Assembly (NCBI GenBank): GCA_964387075.1
Contig: CAYLVB010000003.1
Coordinates: 417,755-481,754, forward strand
Direction: 5' to 3'
Source of the DNA: PALSA-968 sp964387075
GTDB lineage: Bacteria; Bacteroidota; Bacteroidia; B-17B0; Aurantibacillaceae
Length of the DNA: 64,000 nt
Every line of letters begins with the position of its first letter. Within the stretch, counting starts at the first letter, position 1. Below, piece by piece: positions 19,201 through 27,533 of the stretch. Under the pieces are notes generated by a model. That model had not been told where the DNA came from and made no database searches. It was given only the letters and a program-made list of their open reading frames with translations. The position numbers and the translations under genes were made by a program.

Positions 19201-19298
19201 AAATGAATATTTCTGAGCTGGCAAATGGGGTGTACTACGTGAAGATCCTGAACGAAGGCAAGCAGTTGGGAATAAAAAAACTGGTAGTGCAGCGGTAA
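16260..19298 (+). CDS. Large secreted protein with SprB-type repeats and T9SS sorting domain
   Basis: A 1012-aa protein with signal peptide MKKALFIFLTTLCTLKSEAQ. Residues up to about 430 look like a beta-propeller-like region (repeated DANGN, LWGKH and LWARNY phrases). About 438-745 hold four SprB-like repeats, each with a pattern CxGxxxGxxxVxxSGGxxPYxYxWSN, an LSxGxYxxxVxDxxxC strand and EPxxL at the end. The C terminus from about 940 (GMYPNPANETLTI) to the end is a T9SS type A sorting domain. SprB-like repeats are known from gliding adhesins and other surface proteins of Bacteroidota. Stop codons of this gene and the next converge with no base between them. Confidence 0.88.
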   Translation: MKKALFIFLTTLCTLKSEAQLLNKMYSSSNFFDAKRSTRSSTGGHFLMYQPMAGGSNLLSLDASGNILWNKAYENNSSPLQFNDFCEVSGSKLIAVRIAGNIESMTFNSSTGAPISHDNRIINAGSVSYSGPTLIAPDGNDAIFVSPDGSRDSLYIGKILGSNASISYINVINLNGILSTDFYYSPSALKRTSAGQYFILCDIRNSAYTIYKQAIAKIDANGNVLFFKYFDCPTGTVYWYGSSITEASNGDILVSGYANLSSTTGSYMLRFDANANFLWGKHVLNQAASNAFHAEHANGDITLGMSAQAFSPDNVTRCGLVNMSSSGAYLWARNYGFSGSALCGINTDANDLTEVIQNAPMTGPGAFVLQTADLNGNMPGCTEAVGPIPMNNLNLLTNSASPSTVSASLNLSTPFPFNELPPLTFAAATPEIDVNGVISNPACYGQFGNVNISVSGGYPNYTYSWSNGTSNQNLLNVLGGTYYSRIVDAKGCAVVDTFNVIEPSQLVTTYTVSHVTCFGAQNGSVNVTTSGGTPGYTWQWTTQATTEDLTGLSGGFYQLTITDANNCTKQLAVSVSEPQQLIAGIMSSQNVKCHGACDGSLTGVASGGTQPYSYLWNNPGSATTTTVTGLCPGNYLFSVTDAKNCFTFANAVITEPAALAIASTVSAAHCGSSDGAASAQVSGGVSPYTYSWSSSSTNDTAFSLSSGTYTVNVLDVNNCALSTVVNVGLTTDQPGICLITVDSMSTHNILMWDKTAYTNADYFNIYREDITNNYTLVAAVDLDSLSEYHDMDMTNADPNVTTKRYKISVVDTCGNESAKSNFHNTIFIAHNNGTFTWNTYTIQNSANPVTNYRLMRDDLANGNWQQVGTTAGTQNVLNDPNYATFQATADWRVETIWNITCTSTLRESNGAAATLVKSKSNITNNRVVGITQSSGIEFGMYPNPANETLTIVLDKATSCSVEISNSLGETVRKSSLSGNDQMNISELANGVYYVKILNEGKQLGIKKLVVQR

Positions 19299-20129
19299 CT
19301 ATTTTCCCGTTACAAGCAGGTTCCTCGCGGCTTTCTCTCCGCATTTGTGGTATTTGGTATAGGCTTTGGCCGCTCGCGAACGCATGGCTTCCGCATTCTC
19401 TCCTATCACGTAGCCGCTTAGGGCATCGTGCAGGCTGTAGGCTTCGGGGCACATCAGGCCGGTGGTCCATACAATAGGATTGGCCTGTGTTTGTTCTAAA
19501 TACGAAGAGAAATATCTTTTACTGTAGCAAGCGAGAATGATGACGTCACGCTTCTTTCCATCGGTATTGGTAAAGTCGTTCTCTAATGAAAAATCCATAA
19601 GACCATCGTGACCGGCGTAGGCGAGGAGTTTCGCGTTTCCGAAAATTCCTAGTTTCACATCGTTCACTTTCAAAATATCTTTTTTCTTTCCGGCACAGGC
19701 GTTCAAAAGATCTACAGTACATTCTCTAATGTATTTGCCGTTGTAGGCGTCGGCCACCAGGTAATAATTTTTACTTACGTGTTTAAATACAACCCGCTCC
19801 ATGAGTACAGAATCGATCTTGAATGACTGAACAAATTTCCACTCAGCACTTTTCTTGAAATAGGTTCTTACTCCGTACCCGCAGCCCCAATATAAATTGT
19901 TGTTAGGATCCTGTCCGTTACCAATTTTCGGCGGAACCGGAACAATACCCTGGTATTTATTATCGCATAGCGCTACGAAAACGTGGAAGGTCTTTGCGCT
20001 GAAGGTGTCGATTGGTAATTGGCTTTTTTCACGCGTCTCGACTTCGCTCGACGTGACAGATGCGATTTGAGAAGAAGAACTAAATCCCAGGTAAAGGAAG
20101 ACATAGAGAATCAGCATAAAGGAAAACAT
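19299..20129 (-). CDS. Secreted protein with possible clan CD (caspase-like) His-Cys dyad
   Basis: A 276-aa protein starting with a hydrophobic segment (MFSFMLILYVFLYLGF), so probably exported. Residues 48-60 (FHVFVALCDNKYQ) resemble the first strand of a caspase-like fold. A hydrophobic strand ends in YAGHDG (His174), and another, DVIILACYS, ends in Ala-Cys (Cys201). Hydrophobic-H-x-G ... hydrophobic-A-C is the layout of clan CD peptidases, though the classical motif is HG rather than HDG and the His-Cys spacing (27) is short. I have seen similar sequences in Bacteroidota only as hypothetical proteins. The peptidase assignment is inference. Confidence 0.6.
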   Translation of the reverse strand: MFSFMLILYVFLYLGFSSSSQIASVTSSEVETREKSQLPIDTFSAKTFHVFVALCDNKYQGIVPVPPKIGNGQDPNNNLYWGCGYGVRTYFKKSAEWKFVQSFKIDSVLMERVVFKHVSKNYYLVADAYNGKYIRECTVDLLNACAGKKKDILKVNDVKLGIFGNAKLLAYAGHDGLMDFSLENDFTNTDGKKRDVIILACYSKRYFSSYLEQTQANPIVWTTGLMCPEAYSLHDALSGYVIGENAEAMRSRAAKAYTKYHKCGEKAARNLLVTGK

Positions 20130-20161
20130 GATAGAAGAACGAAGCGAAGGAAGGTTTATTG

Positions 20162-20566
20162 CTACCCCAATGATTCTATTGCCATTCGGATAGCAGTCGG
20201 AATCTCGATTTTTGAATTTTTAACAAAATCAAATAGCACCACCACGTCATGCGCCTCAGCGGCCACCTCGTTTATCTCATTGAGAATTTGATGATGCAGC
20301 CCGAAACTCGTTGTCTTGATGAACTCGAGCCGTGTTTGAATAATGATATTTCCGGGATAATGAAGCGGTTTTAAAAAGGTACAACCTGTAGATGCAAGCA
20401 TGGGGCCTTGTTTCTGTTCCTCGTGCATGTTTGTTAACCCTATCTTCTCCCAGTAATTCACCCGCCCGGCCTGCACAAATTTCATGAAGGCCACATTATT
20501 AATGTGCCCGAAGAGGTCCATCTCGCTCCAGTCTAGCCGTATGTTCAGTTTAAGAGGAAAATTCAT
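20162..20566 (-). CDS. Acyl-CoA thioesterase, 4-hydroxybenzoyl-CoA thioesterase-like hotdog fold
   Basis: A 134-aa hotdog protein. ATG at 20566 (MNFPLKLNIRLDWSEMD) is chosen because homology starts there; the frame is open another 80 codons without family resemblance and overlaps the divergent gene. The signature WSEMDLFGHINNVAFMKFVQAGR carries the active-site Asp and the HxNN motif of the YbgC/FadM type. It hydrolyses acyl-CoA thioesters, substrate unknown. It lies divergent from the LD-carboxypeptidase gene, with 37 bp between the start codons. Confidence 0.88.
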   Translation of the reverse strand: MNFPLKLNIRLDWSEMDLFGHINNVAFMKFVQAGRVNYWEKIGLTNMHEEQKQGPMLASTGCTFLKPLHYPGNIIIQTRLEFIKTTSFGLHHQILNEINEVAAEAHDVVVLFDFVKNSKIEIPTAIRMAIESLG

Positions 20567-20589
20567 ACATACGAATGTACAAATATTTC

Positions 20590-20597
20590 TAACTTTG
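20590..20597 (+). promoter_or_regulatory. Candidate -7 element for the LD-carboxypeptidase gene
   Basis: TAACTTTG matches TAnnTTTG and ends 6 bp before the ATG at 20604. If it is used, the transcript would be leaderless or nearly so. No TTG lies 17-23 bp upstream. Confidence 0.35.
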
Positions 20598-20603
20598 AGA
20601 TAC

Positions 20604-21635
20604 ATGAAGGACCGTCGTAAATTCCTGAAAGCTACCGGCACCGTATTGCTCGGCGCGCCACTCATTGGAAAAAGTACGATCCTTGAGAGCATGGAAAGAA
20701 CCGGGCCTGAAAGCCTGAAAGCAAAAGCACTCAAGCCCGGCGACACCATAGCCATCACTTCCCCTGCTGGGGCTATCTGGGACAACGCCCTCGTAGATAA
20801 ATTCTCATACACACTTCAGTCGCTGGGATTCAAAGTAAAGTTGGGGCAGACCCTGAAGGAAAAATACGGATACCTGGCCGGTACCGATGATCTGCGCGCA
20901 AAAGAGCTGAACGGATTTTTTGCGGATAAAGAAGTGAAGGGAATTTTTGCCGCCAAAGGCGGCTGGGGCTGTGCCCGCCTTTTGGAGAATATCGATTATG
21001 AGCTCATCTGTAAGAACCCCAAAGTGCTGATGGGATTCAGCGATATCACATCTTTGCTTGTGGCCATCAATAGCAAGACCGGACTGATCACTTTTCATGG
21101 GCCGGTGGGTAACAGTGGCTGGAACGATTTCAGCGTGAACTATATCAAGCGCATATTGATGAAAAAAGAAGGCGTTACTTACGGTTACCCTGCAAGCGAT
21201 GATGACGCGCCCTACACTTTATATCCCGGCAAAGCAAAAGGAAAGCTAATAGGAGGTAACCTCACGGTGCTGTCAGGTATCATGGGCTCGCAATATTTAC
21301 CCGACTGGAAGAACAAGATCCTGTTCCTCGAAGAAGTGGATGAGGAGCCTTATGTTGTAGACCGCATGCTTACACAATTGCGTTTAGCCGGGGTTTTGAA
21401 GAACATCAGCGGTTTTGTATTTGGTAAATGCGCCGACTGCCTGGCCGAAGAGCCCGCTAAGGCATTTCTTTTAAAGGAAGTGATGGAACAACACATCAAA
21501 CCATTGGGGATTCCCGCTTTTTATGGGGCCATGATCGGGCACATCGAAAATAAGTACACCGTGCCTGTTGGAGCAGAAGCGGAGATCGATGCCGATAAAT
21601 GCGAGATAAAATTACTGGAGAGCGCGGTTTTGTGA
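20604..21635 (+). CDS. LD-carboxypeptidase (murein tetrapeptide carboxypeptidase, peptidase family S66)
   Basis: A 343-aa protein that removes the terminal D-Ala from murein tetrapeptides during recycling. The start at 20604 gives MKDRRKFLKATGTVLLG, a twin-arginine-like signal, so the enzyme is probably periplasmic, unlike the cytoplasmic E. coli LdcA. Conserved S66 features: SPAGAI near the N terminus, GFSDITSLL with nucleophile Ser146, FLEEVDEEPY (catalytic Glu about 243), and IGHIENKYTVPVG with catalytic His313. Length is usual for the family. Its stop codon abuts that of the following convergent gene. Confidence 0.9.
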   Translation: MKDRRKFLKATGTVLLGAPLIGKSTILESMERTGPESLKAKALKPGDTIAITSPAGAIWDNALVDKFSYTLQSLGFKVKLGQTLKEKYGYLAGTDDLRAKELNGFFADKEVKGIFAAKGGWGCARLLENIDYELICKNPKVLMGFSDITSLLVAINSKTGLITFHGPVGNSGWNDFSVNYIKRILMKKEGVTYGYPASDDDAPYTLYPGKAKGKLIGGNLTVLSGIMGSQYLPDWKNKILFLEEVDEEPYVVDRMLTQLRLAGVLKNISGFVFGKCADCLAEEPAKAFLLKEVMEQHIKPLGIPAFYGAMIGHIENKYTVPVGAEAEIDADKCEIKLLESAVL

Positions 21636-22391
21636 TCAACGCTTAGCTTCTTGGTAGATATCTATAAGAATGCGGCCATATTCATAGGATAAGGGAAAGG
21701 CCATTCTTTTTTTATTTGTGTAAATAGTTACTGCCATAGGTTGGTAGGGTGTGGAGCCGACAGATGGAAACCATCCTGTATTAGCATTATTTTCTTGGTG
21801 ACCTACGATCCAAAACTGCGAATCTTTACCTGGTTTGAATTTTTTACCTTTTGAAGGAGAGAAGCCAGGAAGTGCTTTTGGCAGCTCAGCAGCGATCCGA
21901 GCGTAATCACCTTCTTTAGGGGTTAAACGTACATAGCTCAATGATGGAAAGATGATCGGAGTTTCATTATAAAAGAAAGATTGTGTTTGCCATGACCTTC
22001 GCAGCGAACTGAACACATAGATGATATCCTTGCTCATCTTCTTTTTATTCTCGGCAAAGAATTTTTCCGGGGCAAAATAGGCCTTAATTGTAAATGTAAT
22101 AGAAGAATCTTTCTCTTCAAAACTGTCAAGTCGGTATGAATTCGCTCCGAGTTCTTTGCCCACTACCTTGAAACGCTCAATGAAATTGCAGGCTATAAAA
22201 GGAAAATTATCTTCATGGATCTTTAAGGTAGCTATGTATTTTAATTTAGAAGTATCAGTTGCCTCCTCAATGTAAACGAAACGACCTAATGCGTAATTGT
22301 GTCCGAAATCAGAACGATGCACTACCTCCACTTTTTGAGAAAAAGCAAGAGATGGGAAAATAAGCAGAATAAAACGGAGGATTATTTTCAT
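21636..22391 (-). CDS. Secreted protein of unknown function
   Basis: A 251-aa protein with signal peptide MKIILRFILLIFPSLAFSQ. The rest is a mixed alpha/beta sequence without motifs I recognise; aromatic and charged residues alternate near the C terminus (QFWIVGHQENNANTGWFPSVG). It lies 27 bp downstream of the T9SS beta-helix gene on the same strand and may be co-transcribed with it. Probably periplasmic. Confidence 0.65.
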   Translation of the reverse strand: MKIILRFILLIFPSLAFSQKVEVVHRSDFGHNYALGRFVYIEEATDTSKLKYIATLKIHEDNFPFIACNFIERFKVVGKELGANSYRLDSFEEKDSSITFTIKAYFAPEKFFAENKKKMSKDIIYVFSSLRRSWQTQSFFYNETPIIFPSLSYVRLTPKEGDYARIAAELPKALPGFSPSKGKKFKPGKDSQFWIVGHQENNANTGWFPSVGSTPYQPMAVTIYTNKKRMAFPLSYEYGRILIDIYQEAKR

Positions 22392-22418
22392 ATCCGCGTC
22401 CTTTGCGCAGGTATAAAA

Positions 22419-24215
22419 CTATTGCATCTTCACAACTTTTGCAACTCTTTTTTCACTGGTGAAGTCGACCACTACGCTATACACGCCATTGTTCCACGCT
22501 TTCATATCCAGCTCCACAGCCGTAAATGAACCTTTGGCTATTTCGCCATGAACCAGTTTGCCTGTATGATCGTATACTCGGATCTCTTTCCATTCTTTTC
22601 CTGTTTCGATTGTTACTTTGGATGTCGAAGGATTTGGATATACACTTAAATTTATGGACGAGCTCATCTGAGATACACCTGCGGCTATCTGCGCCTCACA
22701 CTCTGTAAAAAGCCCTTGTCCCTGGTGAATTTCCGCAGGAATGGTCCCAGTCGGATATTCGGGCCCCAGGGGAGGCCATTGCGCGCCATTGAAGAAAGAG
22801 GGAGCGGAAGAAAGATAATACGAGGAGATAAGATTATTTGTCCCCAGTGAAGTATCCCAGCTAACCACGTTATTTTCTTTGTTCCCGTGTATCATCAGGT
22901 TGATGCCTGCATCGATAGTGATATCATTCAAGGTAAATGGTGCGGTGTTGTCTTTTCTCATATCATTCCCCACCAGGTTCTGCTCGATGGAATTATCCGA
23001 AATGCGTATGCCCTCGCGCGTAAGCCGGTTTCTGAAAAATGTATTTCCGAACCCCGCCGGCCCCCAGGTGTCGCCGGTATGTATTTCCTGGCACACGTTC
23101 CCTTCAAACAAATTCATATAACAAAAATGCCCGTGCAAGGAAACATCGGTGATACGGTTAAATGGAGAGATCGTTCCATCACCCGTAGCGTTGATCGAGT
23201 AATTGTAGCCAAACACATTCCCGTTGGCGCCGCGCTGCACCAGCATGGCATGCCGGTTCTTATCAAAAATATTATTCTCAACCAGGTTGTCGGTACTGTG
23301 GGTGGTAATAGCCACACCATACCCATGACCGCCGTTACCAAAATCCCAGCTATCATTAAAATAGCTGTCTCTTACCAAACAGTTGGCGCTCATGGCCAGG
23401 TTCACATGGCAGCTCACCGACTTAATGCTGCGTACGCATTTTAACCAGATATTGGCGCAGTACACAAAACCAAAATTAGATTTATCGCCGGCCTTTAAAT
23501 TTTTAATTGTGAAATTCTCAAACCCAATTTGCTCGGCCATCTGGTAGCGCACCACTTGTACTAGCATGTTCAGGTCGTAAGTATAGTGCAGCGGACGATC
23601 GAGTGTGATCGTATTTCCATTGATGGCCGTGATCTTCATTACTTGTCCTACAGTACGTGGAGCAACCTGCAACGCGTTGGGAGGATTCTGCGTGGCCATA
23701 AGCACCGTATCGTTCTCCTGCGAAATATCCACCCAGTCGCCAACCCCTAAGCCGGTAACATCATTCAAGGTAAGTGTGGTAGAATTTTTGGAGCAGCCCG
23801 AGAGCACATCAAACGGACCTAGATCCTGCCCGCCCCAAACCTGGAAATTGCCGGTATTGGTTGTGCCTGTTGTAAAATGAAAAAGCGTTGTATTTGAAGC
23901 GTCGCCGCGAATGATCACGTGCCCGGCTGAGGGAATATTTACGGGGTTCTTGAAGGTCCAGGTACCTGCCGGAAAATAAATGACCGTGTTGCTTCCGGCT
24001 ACGTTGTTCAGCAAGTTCTGTAAAAACACCGAATTATCCACGCTGGTATCATTCGGCACGCCACCGTGATTCAGTATATTCTCCTGCAAAGTATAGGAGG
24101 GCACCGGGATGAGCATCCCCGCCGTACTCCAATCGATGATGCGGCTGGCCGGAATTTGGCCCAAACTTCCTAACGCGGATAGTGTAAGAAAAACGAGAAG
24201 TAGCTGTTTACGCAT
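22419..24215 (-). CDS. Secreted right-handed beta-helix (pectate lyase-like) protein with T9SS sorting domain
   Basis: A 598-aa protein with a signal peptide (about 1-19). Residues ~45-130 match the start of pectate-lyase-superfamily proteins (GGVPNDTSVDNSVFLQNLL, then VIYFPAGTWTF). The middle contains beta-helix rungs with repeated NNxF, NxxxxN and GNxF patterns. The C terminus (SVYPNPSTSKVTIE to VAKVVKMQ) is a T9SS type A sorting domain. Members cleave or bind polysaccharides; the substrate here is unknown and no catalytic triad is evident to me. Preceded by another T9SS cargo gene at 16260, but not in an operon with it. Confidence 0.85.
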   Translation of the reverse strand: MRKQLLLVFLTLSALGSLGQIPASRIIDWSTAGMLIPVPSYTLQENILNHGGVPNDTSVDNSVFLQNLLNNVAGSNTVIYFPAGTWTFKNPVNIPSAGHVIIRGDASNTTLFHFTTGTTNTGNFQVWGGQDLGPFDVLSGCSKNSTTLTLNDVTGLGVGDWVDISQENDTVLMATQNPPNALQVAPRTVGQVMKITAINGNTITLDRPLHYTYDLNMLVQVVRYQMAEQIGFENFTIKNLKAGDKSNFGFVYCANIWLKCVRSIKSVSCHVNLAMSANCLVRDSYFNDSWDFGNGGHGYGVAITTHSTDNLVENNIFDKNRHAMLVQRGANGNVFGYNYSINATGDGTISPFNRITDVSLHGHFCYMNLFEGNVCQEIHTGDTWGPAGFGNTFFRNRLTREGIRISDNSIEQNLVGNDMRKDNTAPFTLNDITIDAGINLMIHGNKENNVVSWDTSLGTNNLISSYYLSSAPSFFNGAQWPPLGPEYPTGTIPAEIHQGQGLFTECEAQIAAGVSQMSSSINLSVYPNPSTSKVTIETGKEWKEIRVYDHTGKLVHGEIAKGSFTAVELDMKAWNNGVYSVVVDFTSEKRVAKVVKMQ

Positions 24216-24314
24216 GGCGCTTGTTTTATTTTCAACGAAAATAAAGAAGGAGTCAGGCGCCCTAAAATCTTTTTGGCTTTATCCTAATACGCATAACGGC
24301 GATATGGGAATGGG

Positions 24315-25856
24315 TTAGCCGGCCCAACTATCGCGGTCAAGACTCCTGTATTGTATCGCTTCGGCTATGTGATTCGGTAAAATGGTCTCGCTTCCGTCAA
24401 GATCAGCAATGGTTCGACTTACTTTCAGGATGCGATCATAGGCGCGGGCCGATAAGCCTAAGCGCTCCATCGCGTTCTTCAAAAGCGTTTTGCAGGCATC
24501 ATCCAGCTCGCAATGCGTTTGCAGCATTTTAGTGCTCATTTGCGAGTTACTGTAAAGTCCTTCGTGTCCTTCAAATCTTTTTTTCTGCAGGCCGCGCGCT
24601 TTCATCACACGCGTACGTATCTCGTTACTTTTTTCCGCGTGTTGCTCGCGGCTCAGTTCTCCGAAGGGAACAGGCGTCACTTCAATATGTATGTCTATCC
24701 GGTCTAAGAGCGGCCCCGATATCCTATTGAGATATTTCTGCACCACGCCCGGCGCGCATACGCATTCTTTCTCCGGGTGATTATAAAAACCGCAAGGGCA
24801 GGGGTTCATCGAAGCCACCAGCATAAAACTGGCCGGGTACTCTACCGAAAATTTAGCGCGGGAAATAGTTACGTTTCTATCCTCCATGGGTTGGCGCATT
24901 ACTTCAAGTACCGTGCGTTTGAATTCTGGCAACTCATCCAGGAACAAAACACCATTATGCGCCAAAGATATTTCTCCCGGCTGGGGGTTAGCGCCGCCGC
25001 CCACCAAAGCCACATCTGAAATTGTATGGTGCGGACTCCTGAAAGGCCTTTGCGTGATGAGCCCGGTTTGTTTTCCAAGCCTGCCTGCCACGCTGTGAAT
25101 TTTGGTGGTTTCTAATGCTTCATCCAGCGATAAAGGGGGGAGGATAGAGGGCAATCGTTTCGAAAGCATGGTCTTACCCGCCCCGGGAGGACCGATAAGC
25201 AACACGTTATGCCCGCCCGAAGCGGCTATCTCAAAGGCACGCTTGATGTTTTCCTGGCCTTTCACATCGCTAAAGTCTGGGATCTCTAAAGAGCTTCCGT
25301 TGTTAAAGATCTCCTTGGCATTGAATTTCATCTTTTCCAGGGCCTTTTCATCACCCGTAAAAAAGGAGATAACCTGCTTTATATGGCTGGCGGCATAAAC
25401 CGAAATCCCGTCCACCACCGAAGCCTCGGGGGCGTTCAGAGCAGGTACAATAACCCCCTTAAAACCTTCCTGTTTGGCCTTGATAGCTATGGGTAAAACC
25501 CCTCTAATAGGCCTTATTTCCCCGTCAAGGGACAATTCGCCCATGATCACAAAATCCCCAAGATTTTCCAATAAAACCTGCCCGGAAGCGGCTAAAATGC
25601 CCAAAGCAAGTGGAAGATCGTAGGAAGACCCCTCTTTTTTGATGTCGGCAGGGGCCATATTGATGGTTATTTGCTTTCCGGGCACCCTATGGCCAATGTT
25701 CTTAAGGGCGGCATCTATACGTTGATGGCTTTCTTTTACAGCGCTGTCGGGCAGGCCAACGAGGTAAAAGTTCACCCCCGCCACCATATCCACTTCAATG
25801 GTCACTTTTGTAGCTATAATGCCGTGAACGGCACATCCATAGGTCTTAATTAGCAT
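24315..25856 (-). CDS. comM: YifB/ComM family Mg-chelatase-like AAA ATPase
   Basis: A 513-aa AAA+ ATPase. The N-terminal Lon-like domain (1-170; KEGSSYDLPLALGILAASG) is followed by Walker A GPPGAGKT at 222-229, a Walker B-like LFLDELPEF, a sensor region NPCPCGFY with several cysteines, and the C-terminal Mg-chelatase domain (SARAYDRILKVSRTIADL). In naturally competent bacteria ComM acts as a branch-migration helicase during transformation. Usual length. Whether this organism is competent cannot be told here. Confidence 0.93.
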   Translation of the reverse strand: MLIKTYGCAVHGIIATKVTIEVDMVAGVNFYLVGLPDSAVKESHQRIDAALKNIGHRVPGKQITINMAPADIKKEGSSYDLPLALGILAASGQVLLENLGDFVIMGELSLDGEIRPIRGVLPIAIKAKQEGFKGVIVPALNAPEASVVDGISVYAASHIKQVISFFTGDEKALEKMKFNAKEIFNNGSSLEIPDFSDVKGQENIKRAFEIAASGGHNVLLIGPPGAGKTMLSKRLPSILPPLSLDEALETTKIHSVAGRLGKQTGLITQRPFRSPHHTISDVALVGGGANPQPGEISLAHNGVLFLDELPEFKRTVLEVMRQPMEDRNVTISRAKFSVEYPASFMLVASMNPCPCGFYNHPEKECVCAPGVVQKYLNRISGPLLDRIDIHIEVTPVPFGELSREQHAEKSNEIRTRVMKARGLQKKRFEGHEGLYSNSQMSTKMLQTHCELDDACKTLLKNAMERLGLSARAYDRILKVSRTIADLDGSETILPNHIAEAIQYRSLDRDSWAG

Positions 25857-25956
25857 GTTTTGAGATACTGAAAATTTTTCTACTTTTATACGGAGCTAAA
25901 GTAGCAAAAAAACCATTTTGGCAAGGTTTATGTAAACCGAATGTAAAATCACTTGT

Positions 25957-26394
25957 ATGAAGAAGATCATTACCCTCTTAAGCCTGTTCGTTGCATCGGT
26001 TTCCTGGGCCCAGGAAATAGTAAAGGTTACCGAGCTCAACTGTTTCAATAAATGGTCGCAGAAGTTCGAAGAGCGCGGCGCCGAAGAAGTGACCGACGCC
26101 ACCTATACCGATGTGATCGTTACTTTCCGCCACGGCGCTTCGGCCGAATGTTTTGAAGGCAAGGCCGTAGTGAAAGATAAAAAAGTGGACTCTTTTTATA
26201 TACTCCTCGATGATGGTTCTTTCGACCAGGTGATCCGTGTGTGGAAGAACGACATTAAGGATATTACCATCACCAACGGTATCAGTAAAACCCTTATTAC
26301 AAAAGATAACCAGCTTATCAATGTCATCTGGCCTAAAAAGCTAAAGGCCAAAAAAGCGGGCTTCAAAAAAGCCGCCGAACCCGTAGACGATTAA
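25957..26394 (+). CDS. Secreted protein of unknown function
   Basis: A 145-aa protein with signal peptide MKKIITLLSLFVASVSWAQ. The mature part is beta-rich with a C-terminal Lys-rich tail (KKLKAKKAGFKKA). No motif recognised. It ends one base before lipB, suggesting translational coupling or simple operon packing. Confidence 0.65.
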   Translation: MKKIITLLSLFVASVSWAQEIVKVTELNCFNKWSQKFEERGAEEVTDATYTDVIVTFRHGASAECFEGKAVVKDKKVDSFYILLDDGSFDQVIRVWKNDIKDITITNGISKTLITKDNQLINVIWPKKLKAKKAGFKKAAEPVDD

Positions 26395-26395
26395 A

Positions 26396-27109
26396 ATGCC
26401 GCTCAAAAATAAGCGCGTCTTCTTTGAGGACCTGGGCCTGCGTGATTACAAGGAGGCCTGGGACTACCAGGAACATTTACAGCAAAAAATAGTTGCGCAG
26501 AAAACGGCTAATCGAGCTTTACCGGAAGAACAACAAAAACCTACCGAAAATTATTTGTTGTTTGTTGAGCATCCGCATGTGTACACGCTGGGAAAAAGCG
26601 GCGATGAACATAATTTATTGGTGAACGATGCTTTCCTCGAGAACATCCATGCCACCTATTACAAAATAAACCGCGGAGGCGATATCACCTATCACGGCCC
26701 GGGACAATTAGTGGTTTATCCCATTCTTGACCTTGAGAATTTCTATACCGATATACACAAATACCTGCGTATGCTGGAAGAGGCCGTGATCCTGACCCTG
26801 AAAGAATACGGCATAGAGGCGGGGAGAAGTGAGCAGGAGACCGGTGTTTGGCTGGACGCAGCAATTCCTAACAAGGCGCGCAAGATCTGCGCCATTGGCG
26901 TGCATTGCAGCAGGTGGGTCACCAAGCACGGCATCGGCTTTAATATCAATACAGACCTTAGTTATTTTCAGCACATCGTTCCTTGCGGCATCATTGGTAA
27001 ATCGGTCACATCTCTGCAAATGGAACTGGGCAAACAGGTAAACATGCAAGAGGTAAAAGAGCGCTTTAAAAACCAGTTCTCTAGCCTTTTTGCGGCTGAA
27101 ATTGTGTAA
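26396..27109 (+). CDS. lipB: Octanoyl-[acyl-carrier-protein]:protein N-octanoyltransferase
   Basis: Transfers octanoyl from ACP to lipoyl domains, the first step of lipoate synthesis; cytoplasmic. The 237-aa protein shows RGGDITYHGPGQLVVYPI (substrate pocket), catalytic Lys163 in ARKICAIGVH, and catalytic Cys197 in HIVPCGIIGKSVTSL; the 34-residue spacing equals that of E. coli LipB (K135/C169). lipA is not in the window. Probably co-transcribed with the 25957 gene. Confidence 0.95.
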   Translation: MPLKNKRVFFEDLGLRDYKEAWDYQEHLQQKIVAQKTANRALPEEQQKPTENYLLFVEHPHVYTLGKSGDEHNLLVNDAFLENIHATYYKINRGGDITYHGPGQLVVYPILDLENFYTDIHKYLRMLEEAVILTLKEYGIEAGRSEQETGVWLDAAIPNKARKICAIGVHCSRWVTKHGIGFNINTDLSYFQHIVPCGIIGKSVTSLQMELGKQVNMQEVKERFKNQFSSLFAAEIV

Positions 27110-27114
27110 ATTTG
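27107..27114 (+). promoter_or_regulatory. Candidate -7 element inside the lipB stop region
   Basis: TAAATTTG (consensus TAnnTTTG) overlaps the lipB stop codon and sits 15 bp before the next ATG at 27130. A TTG lies upstream but at 14 bp, shorter than the usual 17-23. Confidence 0.3.
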
Positions 27115-27129
27115 ACCATACATTTTTAG

Positions 27130-27531
27130 ATGAAAGCTGAAGACCTTATACATCGTGCGGAGGATATTGCAGTGGCTGTTGTGCCCGAATTAGTGGAGGA
27201 CCAGAACGGATGGATGGTGTATTTGGTGAACCTGAAGAACGCCGCTATTGAGAATGTTTTGGTGAGCTCTAAGGGTTATGGCGAGATTGACAACCGAAAC
27301 CTGCGCACTTCCGAGCTAAGGCATTACATAGAGAAACTAGAAGCCCATAAATTCTCTAAGATAGAGCCTATCATTGAAGATGTTTTTGGCCTGGCCAATG
27401 AGTATTGGGTGAGTTTTTACGAGAACAAGACCATTTACGACAAAAAATTTGTATTCTTGCCCGAAAGTATAAACGAAAATAATTTTGTAACCATTCCTTT
27501 TCTCAATAAAAAGGGAGTAATGATCCGCTAG
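27130..27531 (+). CDS. Conserved cytoplasmic protein of unknown function
   Basis: A 133-aa protein without signal peptide or membrane segment, mixed alpha/beta. It has an acidic core (RNLRTSELRHYIEKLEAHKFSKIEP) and no catalytic motif I recognise. It lies between lipB and the exonuclease gene, with a 2-bp gap to the latter, so it is probably co-transcribed with it. Confidence 0.65.
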   Translation: MKAEDLIHRAEDIAVAVVPELVEDQNGWMVYLVNLKNAAIENVLVSSKGYGEIDNRNLRTSELRHYIEKLEAHKFSKIEPIIEDVFGLANEYWVSFYENKTIYDKKFVFLPESINENNFVTIPFLNKKGVMIR

Positions 27532-27533
27532 CA

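Noticed and set aside
19296..19301. Abutting convergent stop codons (also at 21635/21636 and 49246/49247) as a special regulatory feature
   Set aside because: Common in dense genomes; no shared hairpin seen at the three junctions.
20162..20812. Longer thioesterase gene with a start at 20812
   Set aside because: The additional 82 residues show no homology and lie antisense over the LD-carboxypeptidase coding region.
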